Shown here piece after piece: positions 8,938-19,069 of a DNA stretch of 54,780 nt (positions are counted from its first letter, which is position 1; the number at the start of each line of letters is the position of its first letter). Below the pieces are notes generated by a model. The model was not told where the DNA came from and searched no databases. It worked only from the letters and a program-made list of their open reading frames with translations. The position numbers and the translations under genes were made by a program. This DNA comes from an uncultured Spiribacter sp. (GTDB lineage Bacteria > Pseudomonadota > Gammaproteobacteria > Nitrococcales > Nitrococcaceae), in contig CAJXMI010000004.1 in the NCBI GenBank assembly GCA_913056145.1, forward strand, positions 1 through 54,780, read 5' to 3'.

Positions 8938-9506
8938 AACACCCCGAGAGTGATGGTGCCGCGCTCCAGCGGCGCCATGATCGCTGCCAGATCCGCGACA
9001 TCCACCGCTGCCGGCGGGTTGGCATAGCGCTGCAGATAGCAGCGGGCAGTGGCGGTGGCAGCCGCCTCGTGAGGCGCCCCCGGGCGCTGAGCGGCGGCTG
9101 GCAGCGCCGGGGCCATAACCCTCAGATAATCGCTGCACACCAACTGCTGCTGAAGCCATTCGGCCTCAACCTCCCGGGCCAGCAGCTGCTTGCGCAGGGC
9201 GTCGGCGTCTGCCTCGATGGCCAAATGGCCGGCCGCCTCGCGCACGCCGCCGCGTGCCGCGCGCAAAGGCTCAATGACCCGATGCTGCCAGTCGTCCGCA
9301 CGCGCCATTATCTCGGCCATTTGCGCCGGGGTTGGCACCGGATACCCCAGTGCACCCAGACCCGCCAGGGCAAAGAGAGCGCTCACGCCCAGGCCAAGCC
9401 GGGTCTGCAGCGCGAGACAGGCCCTCTGCACCCCCTCCGCCTCGTACCATTGCAGCGTTAGCTGCCAGATCGCCTCGGCGACATCCGGCCGGGTTGTATC
9501 CGTCAT
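8925..9506 (-). CDS. TIGR02444 / DUF2390 family protein
   Basis: This 193-residue cytosolic protein begins with EAIWQLTLQWYEAEGVQRAC followed by LALQTRLGLGVSALFALAGL. That matches the pattern of the small gammaproteobacterial family TIGR02444 (DUF2390), in which a short helical domain begins with a similar tryptophan-containing run. The rest is helical and rich in alanine, with a lone QQLVCSDYL segment. Function is unknown in the family. It is transcribed divergently from priA, 65 bases apart, and converges on the pnt operon with a 13-base overlap of the 3' ends. Confidence 0.7.
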   Translation of the reverse strand: MTDTTRPDVAEAIWQLTLQWYEAEGVQRACLALQTRLGLGVSALFALAGLGALGYPVPTPAQMAEIMARADDWQHRVIEPLRAARGGVREAAGHLAIEADADALRKQLLAREVEAEWLQQQLVCSDYLRVMAPALPAAAQRPGAPHEAAATATARCYLQRYANPPAAVDVADLAAIMAPLERGTITLGVFQRS

Positions 9507-9571
9507 CCCCGGAGTCTAGCAGGGCGACCGCCGGGGTTGCGCTCAGGCCGGCCGCACCCAACAATCGCGCA

Positions 9572-11761
9572 ATGACCCTCGCCATTCCCGTTGCCGTTCC
9601 CGGGCCGTTTGCCGAGCCCCTCGACTATCTGCCGCCTGCCAGTAACCCGCTGCCCGGTATCGGCACCCGAGTGCGCGTGCCGCTGGGCCGTCGGCGGGTG
9701 ATCGGCATTGTGGTTGCATCGGCGCGTGAAGGCCGGGTGGACAGCGCGCGACTGCGCCAGATCGAGGCGGTACTCGACACGGTGCCGGTACTGGATGCGG
9801 AGCTCATGGCGCTACTCACCTGGGCCGCAGCCTATTACCACCATGCCCCGGGTGAATGCCTCGGCACCGCCCTGCCTGCTCGACTGCGCCAGGGTGCGGC
9901 CGCCCGTCTCAGCGCCGAAACCTGCTGGCAGCTGACGGCAGCCGGGCAGGCGGCTGACCCCGAGGCACTGCGGCGCCGGGCGCCTCGACAGGCCGAGCTA
10001 CTGGTTGCCCTGCAGAGCGCCGGCGAACTCGGCGCGGCCGAGCTCGCCGGGATGGGTGGCGATGCCCGCGGTGCCCTGCAGCGTCTGGTAGAACGGGATC
10101 TGGCCGTGGCGATTCAGCGCGAAAACGCCGGCCTGATCAGCGCCACCGCCGCCCATGCGCCGCCTGCACTGAACGCCGAGCAAACGGCGGCAGCTGCTGC
10201 CATCACGACCACCACCGGCCACGCCGTGGTGCTTATTGATGGCGTGACCGGCAGCGGCAAGACCGAGGTGTATCTGGACGCCATTGCAAAGGCCCTGGCT
10301 GCCCGGCAGCAGGCCCTGGTGATTGTTCCCGAAATCGGGCTCACGCCGCAGCTGGTCAACCGTTTTCGCGAGCGACTGAGCGGACGCATCGCGGTGCTGC
10401 ACTCCGGGCTTTCCGATACCGAGCGACTCAACGCCTGGCTCGCCGCGCGGGACGGGCTGGCCGACGTCGTGATCGGCACGCGCTCGGCGATATTCGCCCC
10501 GCTGGCCCGGCCCGGCCTGATCGTGGTGGACGAAGAGCATGACGCCTCCCTCAAGCAACAGGAAGGGTTTCGCTACTCGGCCCGGGATCTGGCCATATTG
10601 CGCGCGCACCGCCTGGGCCTCCCGGTGGTACTGGGGTCGGCGACACCCTCGCTGGAGACCCTGGCCAATGCCCGCGCCGGGCGTTATGTCCATCAACGCC
10701 TGACCCGCCGCGCCGGCGATGCCATGCCCCCGCAGCTGCGACTGCTCGACATGCGCGGACAGCCGACGCAGGAAGGCCTGTCCGCGCCGCTCCTCGACAC
10801 AATCCGCCGGCACCTCGACAACGCCGGCCAGGTGCTGGTGTTTTTGAACCGGCGCGGCTATGCGCCCACGCTCATCTGTCACGAGTGCGGCTGGCTTGCC
10901 GAGTGCGAGCGCTGCGATGCCCGCTATACCTACCACCGCGGCCGCGCCCGCCTGCACTGTCACCACTGCGACCGCGAACGGCCCATACCACGGGCCTGCC
11001 CGGACTGCGGGAGCGTCGATTTGCGCCCGTTGGGCCTTGGCACCGAGCGCATCGAACAGGCCCTGGAGACGCTTTTACCCGACACTCGGCTGGTGCGTAT
11101 CGATCGCGACAGCACCCGCCGGCGCGGGCACTTCGAGACCCGAATGGCCGAGGCGCTCCGGGGCGAGGCGCGACTGCTGCTGGGCACGCAGATGCTGGCA
11201 AAGGGCCATCATTTGCCGGCCGTTACCCTGGTCGCGGTGGTTGACGCCGATCAGGGCCTGTTCGGTGCCGACTTCCGCTCGCCCGAGCGCCTCGCCCAGC
11301 TCATTGTCCAGGTGGCCGGGCGCGCCGGCCGGGCCGAGCGGCCCGGTGAGGTTGTCATCCAGACCCATCAACCCGAACACCCGCTGCTACAGACGCTGAT
11401 CCACGGCGGCTACCCGGCCTTTGCCGATGCCGCGCTTGCCGAGCGTGAGGCGGCGGGGCTGCCACCGGCACGGGCCATGGCCCTGCTGCGTGCCGAGGCC
11501 CCGGGGCGCGAGGGCCCGCAGGGCTTTTTGCAGGCGGCCCGCGCCTGCCTGCCGACACCCGGCACGATAGACCTTCTCGGCCCCTACCCCGCACCGATGG
11601 AGCGCCGAGCGGGCCGCTATCGGGCCCAGCTCATGCTGCTGGCCGACGAACGACCAGCGCTCCAGCACCTGCTTGCCCGCTGGCTGCCGGCGGTCAGCGC
11701 CCTGCCCGCGGCCCGTCGAGTGCGCTGGTCGGTCGATGTCGACCCCGTTGAGACCCTATAA
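9572..11761 (+). CDS. priA: Primosomal protein N' (replication restart helicase PriA)
   Basis: This 729-residue superfamily 2 helicase restarts collapsed replication forks. The start ATG 9572 gives [20 protein letters not shown], the normal start of the DNA-binding domain; the upstream ORF extension is a shadow of the divergent gene. Walker A ([12 protein letters not shown], near residue 224), the DEEH box (VVDEEHDAS, near 318) and a cysteine-rich zinc insertion ([23 protein letters not shown], about 437-478) are all present. [18 protein letters not shown] marks motif VI. The length equals the family norm. The stop TAA lies within a perfect TATAAT that probably serves argS. Confidence 0.97.
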   Translation: MTLAIPVAVPGPFAEPLDYLPPASNPLPGIGTRVRVPLGRRRVIGIVVASAREGRVDSARLRQIEAVLDTVPVLDAELMALLTWAAAYYHHAPGECLGTALPARLRQGAAARLSAETCWQLTAAGQAADPEALRRRAPRQAELLVALQSAGELGAAELAGMGGDARGALQRLVERDLAVAIQRENAGLISATAAHAPPALNAEQTAAAAAITTTTGHAVVLIDGVTGSGKTEVYLDAIAKALAARQQALVIVPEIGLTPQLVNRFRERLSGRIAVLHSGLSDTERLNAWLAARDGLADVVIGTRSAIFAPLARPGLIVVDEEHDASLKQQEGFRYSARDLAILRAHRLGLPVVLGSATPSLETLANARAGRYVHQRLTRRAGDAMPPQLRLLDMRGQPTQEGLSAPLLDTIRRHLDNAGQVLVFLNRRGYAPTLICHECGWLAECERCDARYTYHRGRARLHCHHCDRERPIPRACPDCGSVDLRPLGLGTERIEQALETLLPDTRLVRIDRDSTRRRGHFETRMAEALRGEARLLLGTQMLAKGHHLPAVTLVAVVDADQGLFGADFRSPERLAQLIVQVAGRAGRAERPGEVVIQTHQPEHPLLQTLIHGGYPAFADAALAEREAAGLPPARAMALLRAEAPGREGPQGFLQAARACLPTPGTIDLLGPYPAPMERRAGRYRAQLMLLADERPALQHLLARWLPAVSALPAARRVRWSVDVDPVETL

Positions 11762-11762
11762 T
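11757..11762 (+). promoter_or_regulatory. Perfect -10 hexamer TATAAT ahead of argS
   Basis: TATAAT spans the priA stop codon and lies 37 bases upstream of the argS ATG, predicting a leader of about 30 bases. No good -35 element sits at 16-18 bases spacing; TCGATG at 11733 is the best nearby. It may be an argS promoter with activator help, or a chance match. Confidence 0.4.
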
Positions 11763-11798
11763 GGCGGTTTACTCTACATCCGGACTGCTGACACCCTC

Positions 11799-13559
11799 AT
11801 GAAAGACGAACTCGCCGATCTGCTGCGCCAGGCGCTCCAGTCCTATCTTGCCGATAGCGGTATCGAGCCGCCGGAGGGGCTGGACATACAGATCGAGCGC
11901 GGTCGCGGAAGCGGCCATGGCGACTACGCCAGCAATCTGGCCATGCGCCTTGCCAAAACGGCCCGGCGTGCCCCGCGCGACCTGGCGCAGTCCCTGGTCG
12001 CTGCCCTGCCGGCGCATCCCCATGTCGAGCGCATCGAGGTGGCCGGCCCCGGGTTCATCAACTTCTTTCTCACGCGCGATGCGGCCGCCTCGGTCATCGG
12101 CCGGATCCATCGTGAGGGCGCGGAGTTCGGCCGCTCCGGCGAGGGCGCCGGGCGGCGGATCATGGTGGAGTTTGTGTCGGCCAACCCGACCGGCCCGCTG
12201 CATGTCGGACATGGCCGCGGCGCGGCCTTTGGCAGCGCCCTTGGCAACCTGCTCGAGGCGGCCGGCTATCACGTCCATCGCGAGTACTACGTCAACGATG
12301 CCGGCCGTCAGATCCACATCCTCACGGCAAGTGTCCTGGTCCGCTATCTGGAGCATCGCGGCGAGGCCGTCCCGTTCCCGGTGAACGGCTACCGCGGTGA
12401 CTACATCCACGACATTGCCCGGGATCTTGAAGCCAACCACGGCGAGCGCTACCGCATCAGCGGCCATGAGCTGCTTGCGGACCTTCCCGCCGATGGCAAC
12501 GCCGGTGGCGACAAGGAGCAGTACATCGATGCGCTCATCCAGCGCATTCGCGAGCTGCTTGGCGAGGCCCGTTATCTCGAGATTCTGAAAACGGCGGTTG
12601 GCGCGATTACCGCCGATATCGAAGAGGACCTGGCCGCCTTCGGCGTGCGCTATGACCGCTGGTTCAGCGAGCGCGGCCTGGTCGAATCCGAGGCGGTTGA
12701 GCGGACCCTGGAGCGGCTGCGTGCCGCCGGTGAGCTCTACGAACAGGACGGCGCCGAGTGGTTTCGCTCCAGCCACTACGGTGATGAGAAGGATCGCGTT
12801 GTCCGCCGCGCCGATGGCCAGACCACCTACTTTGCCTCCGACATCGCCTACCACCTCGACAAATTCGAACGCGGCTTCGAGCGGGTGATTGATGTCTTTG
12901 GCGCGGATCACCACGGTTACATGGCACGCGTGCGGGCCAGCCTGGACGCCTTTGATCACGATGCCGAGCGGCTCGAGTTCCGCCTGGTGCAGTTCGCCAT
13001 CCTCTACCGCGGGCATGAGCGGCTACCCATGTCGACCCGCTCGGGCGAGTTTGTGACCCTGCGCGAGCTGCGCGAGGAGGTGGGCAACGACGCCGCCCGC
13101 TTTTTCTATGTCATGCGTCGGCCCGAGCAGCATCTCGACTTTGATCTCGAGCTGGCCAAATCGCGCTCCAACGACAACCCCGTGTACTACGTGCAATACG
13201 CCCATGCCCGCGTCTGCAGCGTCCTTGCACAGATGGCGGAGCGCGGCATCCAGCATGACCGCGATCGCGGGCTTGCTGCCGTGGATCGACTGGTCGAGGC
13301 GCATGAACAGGCCCTCATCAGCGCCCTTGGCCGCTATGCCGAGCTCATCGAGAGCGCGGCCGCCACCCATGAGCCGCACCAGCTTGCCCAGTACCTGCGT
13401 GAGTTGGCGGGCACCTTTCACACCTACTACAACGCCCATACCTTTCTGGTCGATGACGCCGATGTCCGTGATGCCCGGCTCGCGCTCATCACCGCCGTCC
13501 GGCAGGTCATCCGCAACGGCCTTGCCGTCCTGGGTGTCTCCGCCCCCGAGAGCATGTAG
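11799..13559 (+). CDS. argS: Arginyl-tRNA synthetase
   Basis: This 586-residue class I synthetase charges tRNA-Arg. The start ATG 11799 gives [20 protein letters not shown], a normal N-terminal Add1 domain start. The HIGH-type motif is [13 protein letters not shown] near residue 133. The second signature is [13 protein letters not shown], which lacks the canonical KMSKS lysine, as is common in this family. The anticodon-binding DALR domain is at the C-terminus ([16 protein letters not shown]). The gene is 38 bases after priA and is followed at three bases by the SPOR-domain gene, an arrangement shared with other gammaproteobacteria. A tRNA-Arg gene lies about 9.4 kb downstream, with no sign of a link. 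Confidence 0.97.
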   Translation: MKDELADLLRQALQSYLADSGIEPPEGLDIQIERGRGSGHGDYASNLAMRLAKTARRAPRDLAQSLVAALPAHPHVERIEVAGPGFINFFLTRDAAASVIGRIHREGAEFGRSGEGAGRRIMVEFVSANPTGPLHVGHGRGAAFGSALGNLLEAAGYHVHREYYVNDAGRQIHILTASVLVRYLEHRGEAVPFPVNGYRGDYIHDIARDLEANHGERYRISGHELLADLPADGNAGGDKEQYIDALIQRIRELLGEARYLEILKTAVGAITADIEEDLAAFGVRYDRWFSERGLVESEAVERTLERLRAAGELYEQDGAEWFRSSHYGDEKDRVVRRADGQTTYFASDIAYHLDKFERGFERVIDVFGADHHGYMARVRASLDAFDHDAERLEFRLVQFAILYRGHERLPMSTRSGEFVTLRELREEVGNDAARFFYVMRRPEQHLDFDLELAKSRSNDNPVYYVQYAHARVCSVLAQMAERGIQHDRDRGLAAVDRLVEAHEQALISALGRYAELIESAAATHEPHQLAQYLRELAGTFHTYYNAHTFLVDDADVRDARLALITAVRQVIRNGLAVLGVSAPESM

Positions 13560-13562
13560 GCC

Positions 13563-14267
13563 ATGGCGGCGCGTTCATCCAGCCAATCCAGCGCCAGCCC
13601 CAAGCGCAAGTCGGCCCGGACGCAACGCGCCGGCGGTGGTGGCCAGGCGCGTCAGCGCAAACCGGCCGCCAACCCGCGTCGCCCCCTGATCACAGGCTGG
13701 CTGATCGGACTGGCAATGGGGCTCTTTGTCGCCGGCATCGTCCACCTGGAACATACGCGACCCGCGACAACCAGCGGCGGCACCGAGGCCACCGCGGGCA
13801 GTGGCGGTGCCGCCGGCAGTACGGCCGGGGATGGCCCACGCTTTGAGTTCTACCGCCTGCTAAGCGAGCAGGAAGTGGATGTAAGAAGAGACGATCCCAG
13901 CGGCGTTGACGGCAGGGATGCCCTGCCATCGGTCGCGGATCAGGATGGCAGCGAAGACGCGCCCCCAGCCCCGTCCGCGCAAGCCACTGCCAACGAGGAT
14001 GGCGCCGGACAGCCCGATGCCGAAGCCGGCGAGCGCTATCTGCTGCAGGCCGGCTCGTTCCGGCAGGCTACCGATGCCGAGGAGCTCAAGGCCAACCTCG
14101 CCCTGCTCGGCATCCAGGCGCGGGTTCAGGTGGTGGAGCTGCCGGGCGGCGAGACCTGGCACCGGGTACGCATCGGGCCGTTCGCGGACCTGCCATCAGT
14201 CAACACGGTGCGCGAGCGCATGGCCGCCCGCCAGATCGACTCGATTCTCCTGCGAGCCGGTGGCTAG
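13563..14267 (+). CDS. SPOR-domain membrane protein, FtsN-like
   Basis: This 234-residue protein has a basic cytoplasmic N-terminus (about 40 residues rich in Arg, Ser and Lys), one membrane segment (GWLIGLAMGLFVAGIVHL, about residues 45-62), a low-complexity periplasmic linker, and a C-terminal SPOR domain starting at RYLLQAGSFRQATDAEELK. SPOR domains bind denuded septal peptidoglycan. Topology and position directly after argS match the FtsN-like divisome proteins of gammaproteobacteria. The essential FtsN regions that activate septal synthesis are not conserved enough to identify by eye, so FtsN itself is probable but unproven. Confidence 0.85.
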   Translation: MAARSSSQSSASPKRKSARTQRAGGGGQARQRKPAANPRRPLITGWLIGLAMGLFVAGIVHLEHTRPATTSGGTEATAGSGGAAGSTAGDGPRFEFYRLLSEQEVDVRRDDPSGVDGRDALPSVADQDGSEDAPPAPSAQATANEDGAGQPDAEAGERYLLQAGSFRQATDAEELKANLALLGIQARVQVVELPGGETWHRVRIGPFADLPSVNTVRERMAARQIDSILLRAGG

Positions 14268-14303
14268 CGCCGGCGGCTTGCCAGGACCAGCCCGCTCACT
14301 CGC

Positions 14304-15188
14304 CTAGAGACTGCGCCGATTGCCGGTTTCGAACAGCGCCCGCTTCAGCCGGTAGAGCGCCGACATGTCCTCATCGCCATGGCCCTCGGCCAGGAGCCGG
14401 TCATAGTGCTTGATGGTCATCTCGACGAGCGGCAGGTTCATGTCCATGGCCTGCAACAACTCGCGGCACAGATGCAGGTCCTTGTGATGCAGTGCCATGC
14501 GAAACCCCGGCGCAAAATCCCCGGCGAGGATCCGCTCACCACGCCGCTCCAGCAGGCGACTGCCCACGGCGCCCCCTTGCAGCACGGGCAGTAGCCGGTC
14601 CGGCTCAAGGCCACTGGCATCGGCAAAGGCCAGGGCCTCGCTGATTGCCTGGACCATCCCCGCGGCAAGCACCTGATTGACGGCCTTTGCCCGCTGGCCG
14701 TAGCCGACCGGGCCAAAATGGGTGACGGCAGCGCCAATGGCCTCGAGCGCCGGCATCACCGCCTCCAGCGTGGCCGGGTCGCCGCCTGCCATGACCTGCA
14801 ACGTGCCATCCCGCGCACCCTCGGCGCCGCCCGTAACCGGGGCATCAATAAACTGCACATTGCGCTCGGCCAGCCCCGCAGCCAGCCCCTCCACCGTGGC
14901 AACCCCCACGGTCGAGGTATCGACCACCACCTGCCCGGATTGCAGGCCGGGCATCAGGGCGTCGACAACCTCGCGCAGGTCAGCGTCGGCGCTCACACAG
15001 GTGAGCACGACATCGCAACGATGCGCCAGGTCCTGCGGGCCGTTGGCCAGCGCCACATCCAGGGACTGTGCCACGGCCTCACCGCGCGCGGCGGTGCGAT
15101 TCCAGACCGCATCGAGCAGACCCGCCCGTGCCAGATTGCCGGCCATTCCGGCCCCCATCACCCCCAGTCCGATCACTCCGACCCGCAT
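14304..15188 (-). CDS. NAD-dependent beta-hydroxyacid dehydrogenase (HIBADH family)
   Basis: This 294-residue dehydrogenase starts at ATG 15188 with MRVGVIGLGVMGAGMAGNLA, the dinucleotide-binding GxGxMGxxMAxN motif. The substrate-binding DAPVTGGAEGARDGTL and the stretch around AKAVNQ, carrying the catalytic lysine, identify the 3-hydroxyisobutyrate / tartronate semialdehyde / glyoxylate-succinic semialdehyde reductase family. The exact substrate cannot be told from sequence. Neighbours give no pathway clue. Two flanking intergenic regions suggest it is transcribed alone, and it is separated from amtB by a strong minus-strand terminator. Confidence 0.9.
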   Translation of the reverse strand: MRVGVIGLGVMGAGMAGNLARAGLLDAVWNRTAARGEAVAQSLDVALANGPQDLAHRCDVVLTCVSADADLREVVDALMPGLQSGQVVVDTSTVGVATVEGLAAGLAERNVQFIDAPVTGGAEGARDGTLQVMAGGDPATLEAVMPALEAIGAAVTHFGPVGYGQRAKAVNQVLAAGMVQAISEALAFADASGLEPDRLLPVLQGGAVGSRLLERRGERILAGDFAPGFRMALHHKDLHLCRELLQAMDMNLPLVEMTIKHYDRLLAEGHGDEDMSALYRLKRALFETGNRRSL

Positions 15189-15258
15189 GCAGCCTCCTGA
15201 TTTGGTGCTTTGGCGCCCATGGTAACGATCGCCGAGTCTAAACGAGCCCTGCCGGCAT

Positions 15259-15286
15259 AAAAAAACGGGCGCCCGAAGGCGCCCGT
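15259..15286 (-). terminator. Rho-independent terminator of glnK-amtB
   Basis: Read on the minus strand, ACGGGCGCC and GGCGCCCGT form a perfect nine-pair stem closed by a TTCG tetraloop and followed by at least six T residues. It lies 25 bases beyond the amtB stop and is a textbook intrinsic terminator that insulates the next gene. Confidence 0.93.
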
Positions 15287-15310
15287 TGTCCGTGGAGAAC
15301 TCCGTCTCGC

Positions 15311-16558
15311 TTACTGCGTGCGGGTGAACTCCGGATAGGCTTCGACGCCACATTCGGTGATGTCGAGACCCGTCTCTTCCTCTTCCTCGGTCACGCGGAC
15401 GCCCATGACGGCCTTGATGATGGTCCAGAGGATGAAGCTGACCACAAAGGTCCAGGCAAAGATGGCCAGGATGCCGATGATCTGCGGGCCAAAGCTGGCA
15501 CCGTCGCTCCACAGCGGCACAGCCAGCACACCCCAGATACCCGCGGTACCGTGCGCCGAGATCGCACCGACCGGATCGTCAAGCTTGAGCTTGTCGAGGC
15601 CAACGATCGAGAAGACGACGAGCACGCCACCCACGGCACCGATGAGCGTTGCAACCAGCAGGCTCGGCACATTGGGCCCGGCCGTGATGGCCACCAGGCC
15701 AGCGATGCCGCCGTTCAGGGCCATGGTCAGATCCGCCTTGCCAAACATCAGGCGGGCGGTGATCAGCGCAGCAACCACGCCACCGGCAGCCGCCAGGTTG
15801 GTGTTGGCAAACACCAGCGCCACGGCGTTGGCCGAATCCACGTCGGACACCTTGAGCTCGGAGCCGCCGTTGAAGCCGAACCAGCCAAGCCAGAGGATGA
15901 ACACACCCAGTGTGGCGAGCGGCATGTTGGTACCCGGGATCGGCTTGACCTCACCGTTGGGGCCGTACTTGCCCTTGCGGGGGCCGAGCACGATCACTGC
16001 CGCGAGCGCTGCCGCCGCGCCAAACATGTGCACAATGCCCGAGCCGGCATAGTCGCTGTAGCCCAGATCTGCCAGGAAGCCGCCACCCCAGCTCCAGAAG
16101 CCCTGGATCGGGTAGACCACGCCGGTCAGAATGACCGTGAACAGCAGGAACGACCAGAGCTTCATCCGCTCGGCCACGGCACCGGAGATGATGGACATCG
16201 CCGTCGCCACGAACACGACCTGGAAGAAGAAGTCGGAGACGTTCGAGTAGTAGGCATCGCTGCCCGCCGCGATATCAGCCGCCGCGTTGTCGCCGGCGCC
16301 CAGAATCAGGCTGACGGACGGGATGACCGAACTGATTCCACCGCCGTACATGATGTTGTAGCCGATCACCATGTACATGATGCAGGCGATCGCATACAGC
16401 GCGACGTTTTTGGTGAGGATCTCGGTGGTGTTCTTCGAGCGCACGAGGCCCGATTCGAGCATCGTAAAGCCCGCCGCCATCCACATGACGAGCGCGCCCG
16501 ATATCAGGAAGTAGAATGTATCAAGCGCGTACGCAAGTTCATTGAATTCTGCAGACAT
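15311..16558 (-). CDS. amtB: Ammonium transporter AmtB
   Basis: This 415-residue membrane channel conducts ammonium/ammonia and is blocked by its GlnK partner. The sequence is mostly hydrophobic, with about eleven predicted helices starting at FYFLISGALVMWMAAGFTML. The twin pore histidines are visible in GSGIVHMFGAAAA and ISAHGTAGIWG. No cleaved signal peptide is obvious, unlike E. coli AmtB. It lies 22 bases after glnK on the same strand and so belongs to the classic glnK-amtB operon. Confidence 0.97.
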   Translation of the reverse strand: MSAEFNELAYALDTFYFLISGALVMWMAAGFTMLESGLVRSKNTTEILTKNVALYAIACIMYMVIGYNIMYGGGISSVIPSVSLILGAGDNAAADIAAGSDAYYSNVSDFFFQVVFVATAMSIISGAVAERMKLWSFLLFTVILTGVVYPIQGFWSWGGGFLADLGYSDYAGSGIVHMFGAAAALAAVIVLGPRKGKYGPNGEVKPIPGTNMPLATLGVFILWLGWFGFNGGSELKVSDVDSANAVALVFANTNLAAAGGVVAALITARLMFGKADLTMALNGGIAGLVAITAGPNVPSLLVATLIGAVGGVLVVFSIVGLDKLKLDDPVGAISAHGTAGIWGVLAVPLWSDGASFGPQIIGILAIFAWTFVVSFILWTIIKAVMGVRVTEEEEETGLDITECGVEAYPEFTRTQ

Positions 16559-16580
16559 TGTTCAGACTCCCAGTGATTCC

Positions 16581-17030
<450 letters not shown>

Positions 17031-17048
17031 TCACGAACCGGACCGGCG

Positions 17049-17074
17049 GGGCAAAATCGGGGCAAAATCGGGGG
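17049..17074. repeat. Short direct repeat between NtrC box and promoter
   Basis: The run GGGGCAAAATCGG occurs twice in immediate succession (period 11 bases), leaving two A-rich tracts one helical turn apart. It sits between the sigma-54 promoter and the proximal NtrC box, where DNA bending is needed. It could favour bending or be chance; it does not match the IHF consensus well. Confidence 0.45.
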
Positions 17075-17077
17075 GGT

Positions 17078-17094
17078 TGCACCACTGTGGCTCA
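17078..17094 (-). promoter_or_regulatory. Proximal NtrC-type enhancer box
   Basis: TGCACCACTGTGGCTCA matches the palindrome TGCACCA-N3-TGGTGCA at seven bases of the first half and five of the second. Its centre is about 109 bases upstream of the predicted glnK start site, much like the strong sites at E. coli glnA. Confidence 0.75.
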
Positions 17095-17120
17095 TCCATT
17101 GGGCCGAGCGGGGCGTTATT

Positions 17121-17137
17121 TGCACTCTATTGGTGCG
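17121..17137 (-). promoter_or_regulatory. Distal NtrC-type enhancer box
   Basis: TGCACTCTATTGGTGCG matches TGCACCA-N3-TGGTGCA at five and six of seven bases in the halves. Its centre is 43 bases, about four helical turns, from the proximal box, so two dimers would lie on the same DNA face. It is also only about 70 bases before the divergent ubiK. Confidence 0.75.
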
Positions 17138-17203
17138 TTAATCGGGTTTGGGTTCCGCCGGGCCGCCGCTTAAACTGGAGTCACAGTCACGGAGGTACCC
17201 CAG

Positions 17204-17488
17204 ATGCTTGACCCCAAACAATTTGACGAAATGGCGAAGCGGTTCGCAGACAACCTGCCCACCGGTGTTCGAGACTTGCAGCAGGAAGTCGAGAAAAACG
17301 CCCGGGTGGCCCTGCAGAGCGCATTCAACCGCATGGAGCTGGTCACCCGCGAGGAATTCGACGCCCAGGCCAAGGTCCTTGCCCGCACGCGCGAGCGGCT
17401 CGAGGCCCTGGAGGCGCGTCTCGCTGCACTGGAAAGCGGATCGGCAGGCCCTGAAGCCAGTTCCGGCGACGACACAGCTAGCGCCTAA
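17204..17488 (+). CDS. ubiK: UbiK, ubiquinone synthesis accessory factor (BMFP family)
   Basis: This 94-residue protein begins MLDPKQFDEMAKRFADNLPT and continues with an amphipathic helix and a predicted coiled coil (REEFDAQAKVLARTRERLEA), the layout of YqiC/UbiK. UbiK helps assemble the soluble ubiquinone biosynthesis complex in aerobic conditions. A GGAGG ribosome binding site lies upstream of ATG 17204. The C-terminal tail is variable and polar. It is followed 42 bases later by comM, a common gammaproteobacterial order. Confidence 0.92.
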   Translation: MLDPKQFDEMAKRFADNLPTGVRDLQQEVEKNARVALQSAFNRMELVTREEFDAQAKVLARTRERLEALEARLAALESGSAGPEASSGDDTASA

Positions 17489-17530
17489 CCCCGACAGAGC
17501 GGCCTGCCATGCACACGGAGGTGCTGGCGC

Positions 17531-19018
17531 ATGTCGCTTGCCGTTGTTCAGGGCCGGGCCGCGCTCGGCGTCGATGCCCCTGCCGTCACCATCGAGGTAC
17601 ATCTGGGTGGCGGCCTGCCGTCCTTTTCGATTGTGGGCCTGCCCAATACCGCACTGCGCGAGGCGCGCGACCGGGTGCGCGGTGCGCTCACCACCAGCGG
17701 CTTTGAATTCCCGCGCCGCCGGATCACCGTCAACCTGGCGCCCGCCGATCTGCCCAAGGATGGATCGCGCTTTGATCTGGCGATTGCGCTGGGGATCCTG
17801 GCGGCCTCGCGACAGATCGACCCCATGCGCCTTGAGGGCGGTGTCTTTACCGCCGAGCTGGCACTGTCGGGCGCGCTTCGCCCGATCAGCGGCGCACTGC
17901 CCGCGGCGGCGCGCTGTGCCGAGGCAGGGGAATGGCTGATGCTCGCCCGCGCCAACGCCGAGGAGGCCGCGCTGGCCGGTGGCACCGTCTACGGTGCCGC
18001 TCACCTGCTGGATGTTTGCGAGCATCTATCGGGCAGGCGCCCATTATCCCCGGCTGCGCCACCTACCACGCGCGGCACCGCCTCAAGCCCGGATCTTGCC
18101 GATGTTCGCGGCCAGCATCGCGCCCGACGGGCCCTGGAAATTGCAGCCACCGGCAGCCACAGTCTGCTGTTGCAGGGGCCGCCCGGCAGTGGCAAGAGCA
18201 TGCTGGCAGCGCGGCTCCCGGGCCTGCTACCACCCATGACCCGCACCGAGGCCATCGAATCAGCAACGCTGCGGTCCGTGGCGCACGGGGGGTTCGAGGC
18301 CCGGCATTGGGGACTGCGGCCGTTTCGCGAACCCCATCACACGGCGTCATCGCGCGCTCTGACAGGCGGTGGCGCCACCCCCCGACCGGGCGAGATATCG
18401 CTCGCGCACCACGGGGTCCTCTTTCTTGACGAACTGCCCGAGTTCCCGCGCGATGCCCTCGAGGCCCTGCGCGAACCCCTCGAGACCGGCGAAATCCATG
18501 TCTCACGCGCCCATGCACATCTGCGCTTTCCGGCCCGCTTTCAGCTGGTTGCCGCCATGAACCCCTGCCCCTGCGGCTACCTTGGCGAGGGCGATCACCT
18601 CTGCCGCTGCACCCCCAACCAGGTTCAGCAGTACCGCAACCGCATCAGCGGCCCGCTGCTTGATCGCATCGACATGCGCATTGATGTGCCGCGCGTGTCG
18701 CCAGCCGAGCTGGAGCGGCTGACACCCGGCGAGTCAAGCGCCCGGGTGGCCGAGCGAGTGGCGGCCACCCGCGCCCGCCAGCAACGCCGCGATGGCTGCC
18801 CCGCCGCTGATCTGCCGGCTGGCACGCTCGAAGAGCGTTGCCCACTCGATGCCGGTGGCCGCCTGCTGATGCGCGAGGCCTGCGAGCGTCTGGGCCTGTC
18901 GGCCCGCGCCTGGCATCGTAGCCTGCGTCTGGCGCGCACCATCGCCGACCTGGAAGCCACCGAGCGCATTGGCGAGGCCCATATTGCCGAGGCACTCGGC
19001 TATCGGGGATCACAATGA
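17531..19018 (+). CDS. comM: ComM / YifB Mg-chelatase-like AAA+ ATPase
   Basis: This 495-residue AAA+ protein has an N-terminal Lon-like domain (VPAVTIEVHLGGGLPSFSIV region), a Walker A GPPGSGKSMLA near residue 217, the REPHHTAS histidine segment, Walker B FLDELPEF, and the C-terminal domain ending in YRGSQ. ComM is a hexameric branch-migration helicase that helps integrate DNA during natural transformation, though many non-competent species keep it. The start ATG 17531 gives MSLAVVQGRAALGVDAPAVT, the family start. It precedes an amino-acid oxidase gene by about 50 bases. Confidence 0.95.
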   Translation: MSLAVVQGRAALGVDAPAVTIEVHLGGGLPSFSIVGLPNTALREARDRVRGALTTSGFEFPRRRITVNLAPADLPKDGSRFDLAIALGILAASRQIDPMRLEGGVFTAELALSGALRPISGALPAAARCAEAGEWLMLARANAEEAALAGGTVYGAAHLLDVCEHLSGRRPLSPAAPPTTRGTASSPDLADVRGQHRARRALEIAATGSHSLLLQGPPGSGKSMLAARLPGLLPPMTRTEAIESATLRSVAHGGFEARHWGLRPFREPHHTASSRALTGGGATPRPGEISLAHHGVLFLDELPEFPRDALEALREPLETGEIHVSRAHAHLRFPARFQLVAAMNPCPCGYLGEGDHLCRCTPNQVQQYRNRISGPLLDRIDMRIDVPRVSPAELERLTPGESSARVAERVAATRARQQRRDGCPAADLPAGTLEERCPLDAGGRLLMREACERLGLSARAWHRSLRLARTIADLEATERIGEAHIAEALGYRGSQ

Positions 19019-19069
19019 GACAATGGGGCGCAGGTGGCGACCCTCTCGCAGCAAAGCGCAGGAGCCAAC

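Noticed and set aside
15551-16576. 341-codon plus-strand ORF opposite amtB
   Set aside because: Antisense to an intact AmtB; composition (His, Arg, Asp rich) is typical of a shadow frame.
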